From assembly GCF_025399795.1 (NCBI RefSeq), contig NZ_JAODTZ010000001.1, forward strand, positions 186,001 through 250,000: a stretch of 64,000 bases of DNA, given 5' to 3'. Below the pieces are notes generated by a model. The model did no database searches. It saw only the letters and a list, made by a program, of their open reading frames with translations, and had not been told where the DNA came from. The translations under genes were made by a program, and so were the position numbers. Positions within the stretch are counted from its first letter, which is position 1, and each line of letters starts with the position of its first letter. Positions 35,233 to 42,623 of this stretch are shown in pieces. The DNA is from Streptomyces rhizosphaerihabitans. Lineage in GTDB: Bacteria; Actinomycetota; Actinomycetes; Streptomycetales; Streptomycetaceae.

Positions 35233-35445
35233 TCAGGCCGCGCGAACGGTGACTTCGCCGGTGCCGGTCGCGTTCAGCGACGTCTCGCTCAGCTTGGCGC
35301 CGAAGGCCCAGACTTCGGCGACTACCGTGTCGCCCTCGTCTCGCAGCTTCAGCGTCCAGCCGCACTGGCATTTCGTGGTGCAGTTCGTCGGCCGCTCGCT
35401 GATGTGGTTCTCCTCAGGATGCAGGCCGGGCTTCCCCCCGCCCAT
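35233..35445 (-). CDS. Small CxC-containing phage protein
   Basis: Up to 70 residues with NCTTKCQCGWTLKLRDEGDT, a likely zinc knuckle followed by beta strands. The start is uncertain. The only ATG (35445) lies 7 nt after the TAGAAT box, which would make a leaderless message. A strong GAGGAG further in has no ATG, GTG or TTG at the right distance, only ATC. Coding is supported by the conserved-looking cysteine pattern. Confidence 0.55.
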   Translation of the reverse strand: MGGGKPGLHPEENHISERPTNCTTKCQCGWTLKLRDEGDTVVAEVWAFGAKLSETSLNATGTGEVTVRAA

Positions 35446-35452
35446 CCCTCTT

Positions 35453-35480
35453 ATTCTAGTGGCAATCAGTGGGGGGTCAA
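35453..35480 (-). promoter_or_regulatory. Leftward phage promoter P1
   Basis: TTGACC (35475-35480), 16-bp spacer, TAGAAT (35453-35458), with an A-rich stretch (CGAAAAAATTC) upstream. Matches the vegetative sigma consensus closely and is repeated at two other places with the same flanks. Confidence 0.8.
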
Positions 35481-35504
35481 GAATTTTTTCGACGAAACCC
35501 CAGG

Positions 35505-36620
35505 TCAGGACGCCTTTGAGCCGATCAGCCGGTCGGCGAGCGCCATCGCCTGCTGCGCCGCCTCCGCGACCGCGAGGCGGGCGAGGATCTCGTCGCGCTC
35601 CTCGAACAGGTGCTTGCGCTCCCGCGCGGTCCGGTCCGACAGGCCGCCGTCGGCGAGGGTGTCGCCGCAGGCGATCACCACGTTGGGGCCCAGGCCCCAC
35701 ACGATTGCGTTGACGGCCGCGCCGGCCGCCGCGAGCGGGTCGAGTTCGTTCAGCGCCCACTCGTAGCCGGCCGGGTCGAGGCCCATGTGGCGCAGGTGCT
35801 GGGCGAGGGCGCGGAACATGCCGCCTGTTCCTCCGGCGGGCTCGTGGAACCGTGCGCCCTTCTCTGGCGGTTCCAGGCAGGTCATCGCGGCCATCATGTC
35901 GCACACCTCGGGCGGTGTGTGGTACTCGCCCATGCCCTGGCGGGCACCGTGCGAGCGCAGCGAGGTGATCGTCCACGACACCACGTCGGTGTCGGAGCGG
36001 CACCACGGGTCGGGGTCTCCGGTCAGCTGCAGGATGCCGTAGCGCAGCGCCGTCTCGGTCACCCGGCGTACCGCGTACGCCTTCTCCTCCACACCGTCCT
36101 CGGTGAGCCAGCCCATGAGCGGGGCCATGCGGGCACCCAGGTCGGGGCGGTGGGCCCAGGTGTGCGCGTAGACCTCGCGGTAGCCCTGCAGCATCTCCCA
36201 GTCGGTCGCGTTGCTGATGATGCGGGTGACGTCCTGGGTGTGGCCCTTGATGGGGAACAGGGCCAGGGCGGCGACGATGCTGACGGGGATGTCCATGCGG
36301 TAGCCACCCCAGTTGGAGGCGTGCCAGGTCTCGGCAACGGCCTCGCCCAGTCGCTGCCCGGCGTCACGCGGGTTGCCAATCAGCAGCGGCGCTATGCGGC
36401 GCTGCGCGGGGATGGGCGTGTGCACGGAGGGCAGCTCCGGGCGAGGGCCGGCGAACAGGCCGTCGGGCTGGTCGTCGGCCGCTGCGAACGGCCGGGGGGC
36501 GGGCACGGGCGCCGCGTGAGGTGCTGGTGAGGCGGTGACGGTGCGGGTCGGCTTGGGGCGGGCGGCGAACGTCGCCGAGACGGGGGTCTCCTCGGGGGCG
36601 AACAGGTCGAGCTGGTCCAT
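35505..36620 (-). CDS. N-6 methylase-fold protein, possibly lacking the catalytic NPPY motif
   Basis: 371 residues from the ATG at 36620 (GGAGCAA upstream). After a Pro/Ala-rich first 80 residues comes an all-helical domain, then the start of a type I-like N6-adenine methylase: MGEYHTPPEVCDMMAAM and motif I FHEPAGGTGGMFRALAQHL. Strand 2 ends NELDP, then VVIACGDTLAD. The expected NPP(Y/F) motif IV is not present and the chain ends 40 residues later in a coiled coil. Either a SAM-binding non-catalytic protein or half of a split enzyme. Confidence 0.75.
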   Translation of the reverse strand: MDQLDLFAPEETPVSATFAARPKPTRTVTASPAPHAAPVPAPRPFAAADDQPDGLFAGPRPELPSVHTPIPAQRRIAPLLIGNPRDAGQRLGEAVAETWHASNWGGYRMDIPVSIVAALALFPIKGHTQDVTRIISNATDWEMLQGYREVYAHTWAHRPDLGARMAPLMGWLTEDGVEEKAYAVRRVTETALRYGILQLTGDPDPWCRSDTDVVSWTITSLRSHGARQGMGEYHTPPEVCDMMAAMTCLEPPEKGARFHEPAGGTGGMFRALAQHLRHMGLDPAGYEWALNELDPLAAAGAAVNAIVWGLGPNVVIACGDTLADGGLSDRTARERKHLFEERDEILARLAVAEAAQQAMALADRLIGSKAS

Positions 36621-36649
36621 GGGTTGCTCCTTCGGGTGTGGGCGTGACG

Positions 36650-36695
36650 GCGCCCCGCCGCCCGGGCCGGGAATCCGGCCCGGGCGGCGGGGCGC
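36650..36695 (-). terminator. 21-bp-arm hairpin between phage genes
   Basis: Perfect GC-rich arms 36650-36670 and 36675-36695 around GAAT, between the gene ending at 36707 and the methylase-like gene. One of many hairpins that separate leftward genes here. Confidence 0.75.
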
Positions 36696-36706
36696 TTGAG
36701 AGGGGG

Positions 36707-37132
36707 TCAGGTGCGGTTGTCGGTGTTGGGGGCGGCCTCGTACCAGTTCCACTCGTCGCCGCCGATGCTGTACAGGCCCTCATCGTCGGGCTGCATGACC
36801 AAGGTGGCGTACTGGGCCTCTACCTCGTCCTCGACGTAGTGCCAGCGGACGTGGAGGACGACCGCGCGAGGGTTGCCCTCGCGGTCGGTGCCGCCGTCGA
36901 TGACGTGGATGGTCTCGACGCTCTCGTAGTTGGCGTTGTCGGCCTGCTCCTGCGTGCGTGCGGCGATCTTGCGGACGGTGTTGAGGGTGAAACGCGGGCA
37001 GACCAAGCCCTTCCACCGTTTCGTGGGGTCGATCTTGGCCTCGTAGGGGCCGAGCGTGTCGATGTGGACCCAGGCGTCGATCAGGGGGTCTTCGGCGTCG
37101 GCGAGCGGCTGCGGCTGGTCGGTGTCGGGCAC
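36707..37132 (-). CDS. Phage protein of unknown function
   Basis: 141 residues, acidic, soluble. The centre (RWKGLVCPRFTLNTVRKIAA) and the tryptophan-rich end (GGDEWNWYEAAP) are distinctive, but I recognise no family. ATG 37132 with AAGGAG upstream. Flanked on both sides by hairpins. Confidence 0.65.
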   Translation of the reverse strand: MPDTDQPQPLADAEDPLIDAWVHIDTLGPYEAKIDPTKRWKGLVCPRFTLNTVRKIAARTQEQADNANYESVETIHVIDGGTDREGNPRAVVLHVRWHYVEDEVEAQYATLVMQPDDEGLYSIGGDEWNWYEAAPNTDNRT

Positions 37133-37236
37133 GGTGGGCTCCTTCGGGTGTGCTGCTGGCGTGGCGGTTGTCGGCGTGGAAGGGGCCGGGCGCCCGCGGT
37201 ACGGGGCCCGGCCCGGTGGGTGGCAGGGGCGGGGGG

Positions 37237-37824
37237 TCAGAGGTCGGAGCTGGTGGCGGCGAGCGCGTTGACGAGCAGTGCCACGGCTTCGTCGTTGCGG
37301 CCGGCGGCTGCCAGCGCGGCGTAGCGGAAGAGAGTCGCCGCGGTGGTGAGAGTGAGCTGGCCGACGTACTGCTCGAACGTCAGCTCGCGCTGCCGCCAGG
37401 GCCGGTGCTGGTATCCGGCTCGCAGCGCGGACGTGGCCATGGCGTCGGCGTACCGGATGCCCCGGCCGGTCAGGTCCAGGTCCTGAGCGGCGCCGGTGAG
37501 TACCTCTGTGGCAACGGCGATGACCTGGTCGACGCGTCTGACGGCGGGGGCGCTGAGGCGCTGGGCACGGCAGGCACGCTGGTGGGCGCAGACGATGCGG
37601 ATGCGCTCGACGTCGTGCAGCTGCCGGGCGCAGCGCCGGGCCCCTTCGGTGGTGGTGGCCTCGACTTGGTAGGAGGACAGGCAGGCCACGTACAGGTCGC
37701 TGTGCAGCCCGGCAAAGGCGCCGGGATCTTGGGGTGCGGGCTCGACGGCGACGATGCGCATCGCGTATGGCCCTTCGTTGAAGACGACTATCCAGCTGCG
37801 GCTGGACGGATCGAGGGTGGTCAC
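37237..37824 (-). CDS. Phage protein of unknown function
   Basis: 195 residues from the GTG at 37824, 6 nt after GGAG of the cassette (37831-37840). An N-terminal beta part (RSWIVVFNEGPYAMRIVAVE) and a helical remainder. Not recognised. ATATGCCACA lies 34 nt upstream of the start. Confidence 0.65.
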   Translation of the reverse strand: MTTLDPSSRSWIVVFNEGPYAMRIVAVEPAPQDPGAFAGLHSDLYVACLSSYQVEATTTEGARRCARQLHDVERIRIVCAHQRACRAQRLSAPAVRRVDQVIAVATEVLTGAAQDLDLTGRGIRYADAMATSALRAGYQHRPWRQRELTFEQYVGQLTLTTAATLFRYAALAAAGRNDEAVALLVNALAATSSDL

Positions 37825-37857
37825 GGGGGACTCCAAGAGGCCGATGATCAAATCAAG

Positions 37858-37871
37858 GTTGTGGCATATCT
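37858..37871 (-). promoter_or_regulatory. ATRTGCCACA motif, copy 2
   Basis: Minus strand AGATATGCCACAAC, 34 nt before the start at 37824, with the CCTCTTGGAG cassette in between. Confidence 0.6.
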
Positions 37872-37994
37872 GATGTGCGGGTCTGCGGCGGATAGGTGCG
37901 GCATTGGAGGCCGCCCTGACAGGCGTCACTCCAGTCCAGGCCGGCGGCGGCCAGGGTGCGGCCGAGCCGGGCACGGCGTCCCGGAGTGGGGTGG

Positions 37995-38291
37995 TCAGTA
38001 CAGGTCGTCGACGGCTTCGGCTATGGCCTGGCCGACCGCAGCGAGGTCGGCGGTGGAGGCGAAGGGCAGGTGGGCGCTATCGCCCTGGGCGTCGTTACGG
38101 ATGTAGAGGTGTCCGGCCTCGCAGACGCCTACCGTGAACGGGACGTGGTCACCGCTGCGCAGGTGACCAGTCCTCCCCCAGGGGCCCGGCAGGGCTCCCC
38201 ACTGATCCCCCAGGAACTCAAGGGCAGCGCACGCGACTTCGTAGGGCGTGTACGGATGTTGTTCGGGCTGCTGGTAGAAGCTGGTGGCCAT
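37995..38291 (-). CDS. Small phage protein of unknown function
   Basis: 98 residues, ATG 38291 with GAGAGGAA upstream. Soluble: YTPYEVACAALEFLGDQWGA then a beta-rich half FTVGVCEAGHLYIRND and a helix. No family recognised. Confidence 0.65.
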   Translation of the reverse strand: MATSFYQQPEQHPYTPYEVACAALEFLGDQWGALPGPWGRTGHLRSGDHVPFTVGVCEAGHLYIRNDAQGDSAHLPFASTADLAAVGQAIAEAVDDLY

Positions 38292-38394
38292 GGGGCGGTG
38301 CGTTCCTCTCGGGTTGCTGCGCGTGGTCTGCGGGCGCGCAGCCGGATGCTTTCTTGGCGCGCTGCCCGGGCAGCGGGAATCCGGGCAGCGGGAG

Positions 38395-38709
38395 TCAGCG
38401 GCCGATCTGGCCGGTGTAGACGTGCATGTCGTTGGCCACGAGCCACAGGCTCTTGGCGATGAGTGCGGTCTCGAAGAGCGTGTTGTAGAAGCAGTGGCAG
38501 ACGACCTGCGTGAACTGCTCCCGATTGAGGCCGCGCGCCCGGTTGATCCGGACGAAGTCCTCGTCGGCCTCAAAGGCCGCGTCGAGGGCCTTGTTGACGA
38601 GGGCCACGGCGTTGCGGACGTCGCCGCCGGTGGCGCTATGGCGGTCTACGACGTCGCCTATCCGCAGCCCGGGGTAGGGGGGAAGGGGCATAAGGGTCGA
38701 GGTGGTCAC
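38395..38709 (-). CDS. Small phage protein of unknown function
   Basis: 104 residues, ATG 38709 with CTCACGGAG upstream, a variant of the cassette. Mostly helical, with VNKALDAAFEADEDFVRINR and VVCHCFYNTLFETALIAKSL. Not recognised. Confidence 0.62.
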   Translation of the reverse strand: MTTSTLMPLPPYPGLRIGDVVDRHSATGGDVRNAVALVNKALDAAFEADEDFVRINRARGLNREQFTQVVCHCFYNTLFETALIAKSLWLVANDMHVYTGQIGR

Positions 38710-38754
38710 ATTGTTCTCCGTGAGGTCGAGGTGGGTGCCGGTCGCGGCGGGCGA

Positions 38755-39144
38755 TCAGTTAGAGCTGCCGTAGCGGGACTTGAGGGCGTCCATGATCTTC
38801 GGCAGGACCTCGTGCAGCGACTCGGGAACGTCGGTGTGGTGACGGGAGTCGTCCAGCGCCCCCAGCAGGACGACCGTCCCGTACAGGCAGTACGGCAACT
38901 GCTTGAGGTAGATGCCGTTGATCAGCGAGGTCGCGTACAAGTTCTCCGGCTTGGTGAGCGCGCCTCCGGCGTCCAAGGCCACCGCCAGGCGGCGCGTGCC
39001 GTCGGGGCGGGCGTAGTGAGCGATCTCAAGCCATCCGTCGACGTGCTTACGCAGCACCTCCGCCAGGCCATCGTCGATGGGCAGTTGCACGTCGGTGAGG
39101 GTGCCGTCGACGTCGATGCGGACACCGCGAACGGTCTTGCTCAT
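38755..39144 (-). CDS. DUF3846-like phage protein
   Basis: 129 residues, ATG 39144. The pattern VDGTLTDVQLPIDDGLAEVL, then VDGWLEIAHY, LAVALDAGGALTKPENLYAT and GTVVLLG recalls DUF3846, a family of small phage proteins with unknown role. Assignment by pattern only. Confidence 0.6.
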   Translation of the reverse strand: MSKTVRGVRIDVDGTLTDVQLPIDDGLAEVLRKHVDGWLEIAHYARPDGTRRLAVALDAGGALTKPENLYATSLINGIYLKQLPYCLYGTVVLLGALDDSRHHTDVPESLHEVLPKIMDALKSRYGSSN

Positions 39145-39196
39145 GGTTATCTCCCAGTCGGTGAAGGGGCCGCCACCGCGGCGACCCCGGGACAGG

Positions 39197-39568
39197 TCAG
39201 AACGGGCGGAGCCGTAGGGCGAGTTCGGTGAACACCTGGCGGCCGATGTGCACCGCGTGGCCAGTGAAGAACTCGTCCCGCTCGGAGCGGGCAGCCATCT
39301 CCACGAAGCACTTCAGGAGCACATCGGGCATGCAGCCGATCCACGTGCGGAAGTCCTGGCCGTGGCCCTCCACATGCCAGGTGACGGTCAGGACCTGGCT
39401 AACGGTGATCGCGGCCTGGCCGGCGGCGTCGGCAGTGAGGCCGAAACGCTCGGCGAGCAGGACCTGCAGGTGCGGGCCTTCGAGGACGTCGGCAAGGCAT
39501 TCGACGACATGGCCGGTGGCGAGCGTGTACGGCGCGGCAAGCGCGTCGGTGGAACCGGTGCTGTGCAT
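39197..39568 (-). CDS. Phage protein of unknown function
   Basis: 123 residues, ATG 39568, cassette at 39575-39584 just upstream and a strong hairpin (CCGGCCGCCCACC arms) near 39608. Mixed alpha/beta with LTVTWHVEGHGQDFRTWIGC. Not recognised. Confidence 0.65.
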   Translation of the reverse strand: MHSTGSTDALAAPYTLATGHVVECLADVLEGPHLQVLLAERFGLTADAAGQAAITVSQVLTVTWHVEGHGQDFRTWIGCMPDVLLKCFVEMAARSERDEFFTGHAVHIGRQVFTELALRLRPF

Positions 39569-39648
39569 GGCTTCCTCCAAGAGGCCGTGGTCGTACGGGG
39601 ACAGAACCGGCCGCCCACCTGGGAGGGTGGGCGGCCGGTGAGGCGGGG

Positions 39649-39930
39649 TCAGACGAACCAGATATCCCGGTACGCCTCCATCTGCTTCAGGGCAGCCGCG
39701 AAGTTCCGAGCTCTGGTCTGGGTGAAGCTCGCCGTGTCGATCGGGCCGTGATCGGGGTGGATGTACTGGAACGTGACCTTGGCCTCGCCGACCTCCTGCC
39801 ACTGACAGGTGATCTTCAGGACGGCCGGGTCGTTGGCATAGCGGATGTAGAGGCTGTCGCCGATAGTGCGGGTGATGCTGTCTTCGTCTTCGCCGAGACA
39901 GGCGTCGAACTGGACCAGCAGGTGGTTCAT
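39649..39930 (-). CDS. Small phage protein of unknown function
   Basis: 93 residues, ATG 39930, cassette at 39937-39946. Probably beta-rich: ITRTIGDSLYIRYANDPAVL, KITCQWQEVGEAKVTFQYIH, then a helix. Not recognised. Confidence 0.65.
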   Translation of the reverse strand: MNHLLVQFDACLGEDEDSITRTIGDSLYIRYANDPAVLKITCQWQEVGEAKVTFQYIHPDHGPIDTASFTQTRARNFAAALKQMEAYRDIWFV

Positions 39931-39987
39931 GGGCCTCTCCAAGAGGTCGTCGTCGAGGGCATCCGAGCGCAGCGGATCGTTTGAGAG

Positions 39988-40001
39988 TTGTGGCATATTT
40001 C
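39988..40001 (-). promoter_or_regulatory. ATRTGCCACA motif, copy 3
   Basis: Minus strand AAATATGCCACAAC, 58 nt before the start at 39930. Confidence 0.55.
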
Positions 40002-40027
40002 GGCCGCTAGTCCGACCGCCGGCCGCA

Positions 40028-40156
40028 CTAGCGGCCGACCGTGCCGCGAATTCCGTCGGCAGCCCTGGCGGCCAGCCACTTGCCGAACGGCGAGTTCTCG
40101 AACTCGCCGTCGGCCGCCTCGCCCGTGCGGACCCCGTCTTCATTCCCGCTCTCCAT
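40028..40156 (-). CDS. 42-residue phage protein
   Basis: ATG 40156 with the strong site AAGGAGGA 5 nt upstream, ending at TAG 40028. The peptide (MESGNEDGVRTGEAADGEFE then FGKWLAARAADGIRG) is acidic then helical. First gene after promoter P2. Short, but the ribosome site and promoter make it likely. Confidence 0.6.
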   Translation of the reverse strand: MESGNEDGVRTGEAADGEFENSPFGKWLAARAADGIRGTVGR

Positions 40157-40206
40157 GACATTCCTCCTTGGCGATAGGCCGGGAATCTCCCCCGCCCCGT
40201 CCTCTT

Positions 40207-40235
40207 ATTTTAGCCGCATTCGTCGGGTGCGGCAA
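40207..40235 (-). promoter_or_regulatory. Leftward phage promoter P2
   Basis: TTGCCG (40230-40235), 17-bp spacer, TAAAAT (40207-40212), again with an AT-rich upstream stretch and followed by AAGAGGA and a G-rich leader as at P1 and P3. Confidence 0.75.
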
Positions 40236-40407
40236 GAATAATTTTCACGTTTATCCAGGTCAGCGGCTTGTATGGGAGTGCCTCGCTCCGGCCAAGGAAC
40301 CGCGTCGTGGGCCCTTCGGTGCGTGCCCGGGCCACCGTTCCTTCAAGGTTGGTGGGGCCGCGCCCGCGGGGGTGGTCACCGTGGGCGCGGCCCGGCTTGG
40401 GGTGGGG

Positions 40408-40869
40408 TCAGCGCGGGTGCGGAGCGGGCTGCTCGCTGTCGGCGGCCAACTCCTCCAGCGCGACGCGGGCCAGGTGGCCGACGTCGCCGATCAGCGCGGT
40501 CAGGGAGTGGAAGTAGTCCTCGCCGCTGGCGTTGGCCGCCGCGAGGTACAGGGCCTCACAGGTCGGCATGTCGCGGTTGGCGAAGGCGGCGATGAACCGT
40601 AGGGAGAAGAGGTGCGCCGGGTGCTGGGCGCAGTCGTCGTCCGGGTCGGGTGCGGCCAGTGCCCACAGGCCCTCGGGGCTGGCGTGGCCGTAGAGGCGGA
40701 CAAGGATCTGTCGGCCGGCTTCGGCGAGCGCGCAGCACGCGCCATACATCTGGCGGCGGGTGCTGGTTGCGGCTATCTCGCCCAACACCTGCACGGCCCG
40801 GTCGTAGTTGCAGTTGACGGTGTGCTGCACGACGGCCATAACCAGTTGGCCGCGACGGGAAATATCCAT
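40408..40869 (-). CDS. Helical phage protein of unknown function
   Basis: 153 residues, ATG 40869. All-helical, with repeated Ala-rich helices (YDRAVQVLGEIAATSTRRQ, FSLRFIAAFANRDMPTCEAL) that could be a TPR-like pair. Not recognised. It is upstream of P2 and preceded by a hairpin at about 40905-40945. Confidence 0.65.
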   Translation of the reverse strand: MDISRRGQLVMAVVQHTVNCNYDRAVQVLGEIAATSTRRQMYGACCALAEAGRQILVRLYGHASPEGLWALAAPDPDDDCAQHPAHLFSLRFIAAFANRDMPTCEALYLAAANASGEDYFHSLTALIGDVGHLARVALEELAADSEQPAPHPR

Positions 40870-40959
40870 GGTGGCTCCGCTCTCTGCCAGAGGATGAATG
40901 GGTGCCGGGCCGCGCCCGCGGGGGTTCTCACTGCGGGCGCGGCCTGGATCAGCGGGCGA

Positions 40960-41427
40960 TCAGTCGGTCGCGGCGGGGTGCCTGACCTGCGGCTGGGGTG
41001 TGGCGGGGGCCGAGGGAACCTGGGCGTCGTGCTCGGGCGGCAGCAGGGCCAGGCTCGCGGCCCATGCGCGGCCGCCGGACGCCCACGCCATCGCGTGCAG
41101 GGCACGGCGTCTGTCCGGCTCGTCCAACAAGCTGAGGTTGGCCAGGGACAGGACGTGACGTCCAGTCAGGACGCAGGACAGGCGCAGGACCTGCCACTCC
41201 GAGGGGGTACCGATCAGCGGGCCGTCGCCGGCGGACAGGCACGCGGAGGCCACCAGCGGCCAGGCGATGCGGGACCGGCCTTCGGCGTCGTTGTGGATCA
41301 GTCGGGTGCGCTCCAGCTCGGGCAGCCAGCGTCCGTGTGAGGTGAGCAGCCATACGGCGGCCTCTTCATGCCACGAGCCGGCGGCGCGTTCTCTCAGGCG
41401 GGCGGTGAGGGCGGTGATGTGGTTCAC
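40960..41427 (-). CDS. Helical phage protein of unknown function
   Basis: 155 residues from GTG 41427, 6 nt after the cassette GGAG (41433-41442). Helical, Ala/Leu-rich, related in style to the protein at 40408 (both have long Ala-rich helices with LLxxxDRRRALHAMAW). No family recognised. Confidence 0.62.
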   Translation of the reverse strand: MNHITALTARLRERAAGSWHEEAAVWLLTSHGRWLPELERTRLIHNDAEGRSRIAWPLVASACLSAGDGPLIGTPSEWQVLRLSCVLTGRHVLSLANLSLLDEPDRRRALHAMAWASGGRAWAASLALLPPEHDAQVPSAPATPQPQVRHPAATD

Positions 41428-41450
41428 GATGTCTCCAAGAGGTTTGTCGG

Positions 41451-41630
41451 TCAGGTGCGGGGCTTGGGGAGGTGGCCGACGTGCCAGCCGCCGCAGGCTC
41501 GGTTGCGGCACGGGTAGGCGGTCAGGCGTACGGCGCCTTTGGCGATCAGCCGGTCGCGGTGGTCCGCGGCCTCCCCGCGGGTGTCGTGGCGGCGCTTGCC
41601 GGTGCAGGCACGGCCCTTGGTTCGGATCAC
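41451..41630 (-). CDS. Small basic zinc-knuckle-like protein
   Basis: 59 residues, GTG 41630 overlapping the upstream stop (GTGA). Basic, with ACTGKRRHDT and YPCRNRACGGWHVGH; the Cys and His spacing suggests a single zinc site. Too short for firm assignment. Confidence 0.6.
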   Translation of the reverse strand: MIRTKGRACTGKRRHDTRGEAADHRDRLIAKGAVRLTAYPCRNRACGGWHVGHLPKPRT

Positions 41631-42136
41631 TGCACGCCCACCCGGGCGGTCTCGGCGCTCGCGCAGCCGGGGCAGCGGTGTGCGGGTGTCTCCCAGTGGG
41701 CGGGGTCGGCGACCCCGGTGATCAGGTCGCCGCAGGCAGCCGCTGTCCCGTCTTTGGTGCGGTCGCGTTTGTGGACGCCGCTGCCGGTGCTGGTGCGCCA
41801 CACCCACTCGCCGTGCAGGCTCACGCAGGTGACCTCGACAGGGGTCGCGCCGATACGGCCGGTCATGGTGTGGGACAGCTCGCCAGGACGGCTGGTGGGC
41901 CGAGGAGTGCCGAAGTCGGTGACATCGATCGCACGGGCCCACTGCTCGTACACGTCGCCGCCGGGGTGGTACAGGAACACGCGCAGGCCGAGCGGGGCGT
42001 CGCCGGTGGCGATGCCGAGGTGGTCAACCTCGATGCCGTCGGCGGCCAAGCCCGGGTAGGTACTGGCCAGGATGGCGCCAGCGATCATCGGCTGCAGGGC
42101 CTGGCGCAACGGGCGAGCGGTGGTGGGATGGGGCAT
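41627..42136 (-). CDS. Phage protein of unknown function
   Basis: 169 residues, ATG 42136 with a variant cassette at 42142-42151. Beta-rich centre with PVEVTCVSLHGEWVWRT and a C-terminal HRCPGCASAE zinc-ribbon-like end. Not recognised. Coupled to the next small gene. Confidence 0.62.
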   Translation of the reverse strand: MPHPTTARPLRQALQPMIAGAILASTYPGLAADGIEVDHLGIATGDAPLGLRVFLYHPGGDVYEQWARAIDVTDFGTPRPTSRPGELSHTMTGRIGATPVEVTCVSLHGEWVWRTSTGSGVHKRDRTKDGTAAACGDLITGVADPAHWETPAHRCPGCASAETARVGVQ

Positions 42137-42185
42137 GGTCTCTCCAAGACGAGGCGGGGCCCCTGGGCGGGGGCGGGCGGGGCGG

Positions 42186-42623
42186 TCAGGTGGTGGTGAA
42201 ATCCAGCTGGAGCTGCTTGGGCTCCTTGGCCTTCTCCGTGTTGCGGCGCGCAGCCATCTCGCGCACGGCCTGGCGACAGGAGGGGCAGGGGCGTTCGCAG
42301 TGACGGGTGTGGTCCTTGGCTCCGGCCTCGGTGCCGCAGGAGGCGCGCAACTTCGGCTCGGCCAACTCCTCCTCGACCACGTCGTCGAGGGCACCGATGA
42401 CCTCGCCGTTGCACCACAGGCGCCCGCCGGCGATGCCGTCGAACTTGGCCTGGGCAGGCTTGACGGTGGCGATGCACACGGCGCGGAACGGGCACGGCCC
42501 GCACGTTGGAAGCTGCGGCCCACACAGGCGCTTGAGGTCGTCTCCGTTGGTCCAGTCGTCCTCGTTGGGCGTGAAACCGTCCTGGCCACGGCAGGGCGCG
42601 CGAAGGGCCCAGCCGTCTGTCAC
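42186..42623 (-). CDS. WhiB-like protein of the prophage
   Basis: 145 residues from GTG 42623, overlapping the methylase stop (GTGA). The first half follows the WhiB pattern: WALRAPCRGQDGFTP with the first Cys, then CGPCPFRAVC giving the other three in CxxCx5C spacing, and IAGGRLW in place of G(V/I)WGG. WhiB proteins carry a 4Fe-4S cluster and act on sigma factor region 4; phage versions can block host WhiB. The second half adds a Cys/His cluster (HCERPCPSC) that is not usual. Not recorded as standard Wbl, so treated as WhiB-like. Confidence 0.68.
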   Translation of the reverse strand: MTDGWALRAPCRGQDGFTPNEDDWTNGDDLKRLCGPQLPTCGPCPFRAVCIATVKPAQAKFDGIAGGRLWCNGEVIGALDDVVEEELAEPKLRASCGTEAGAKDHTRHCERPCPSCRQAVREMAARRNTEKAKEPKQLQLDFTTT

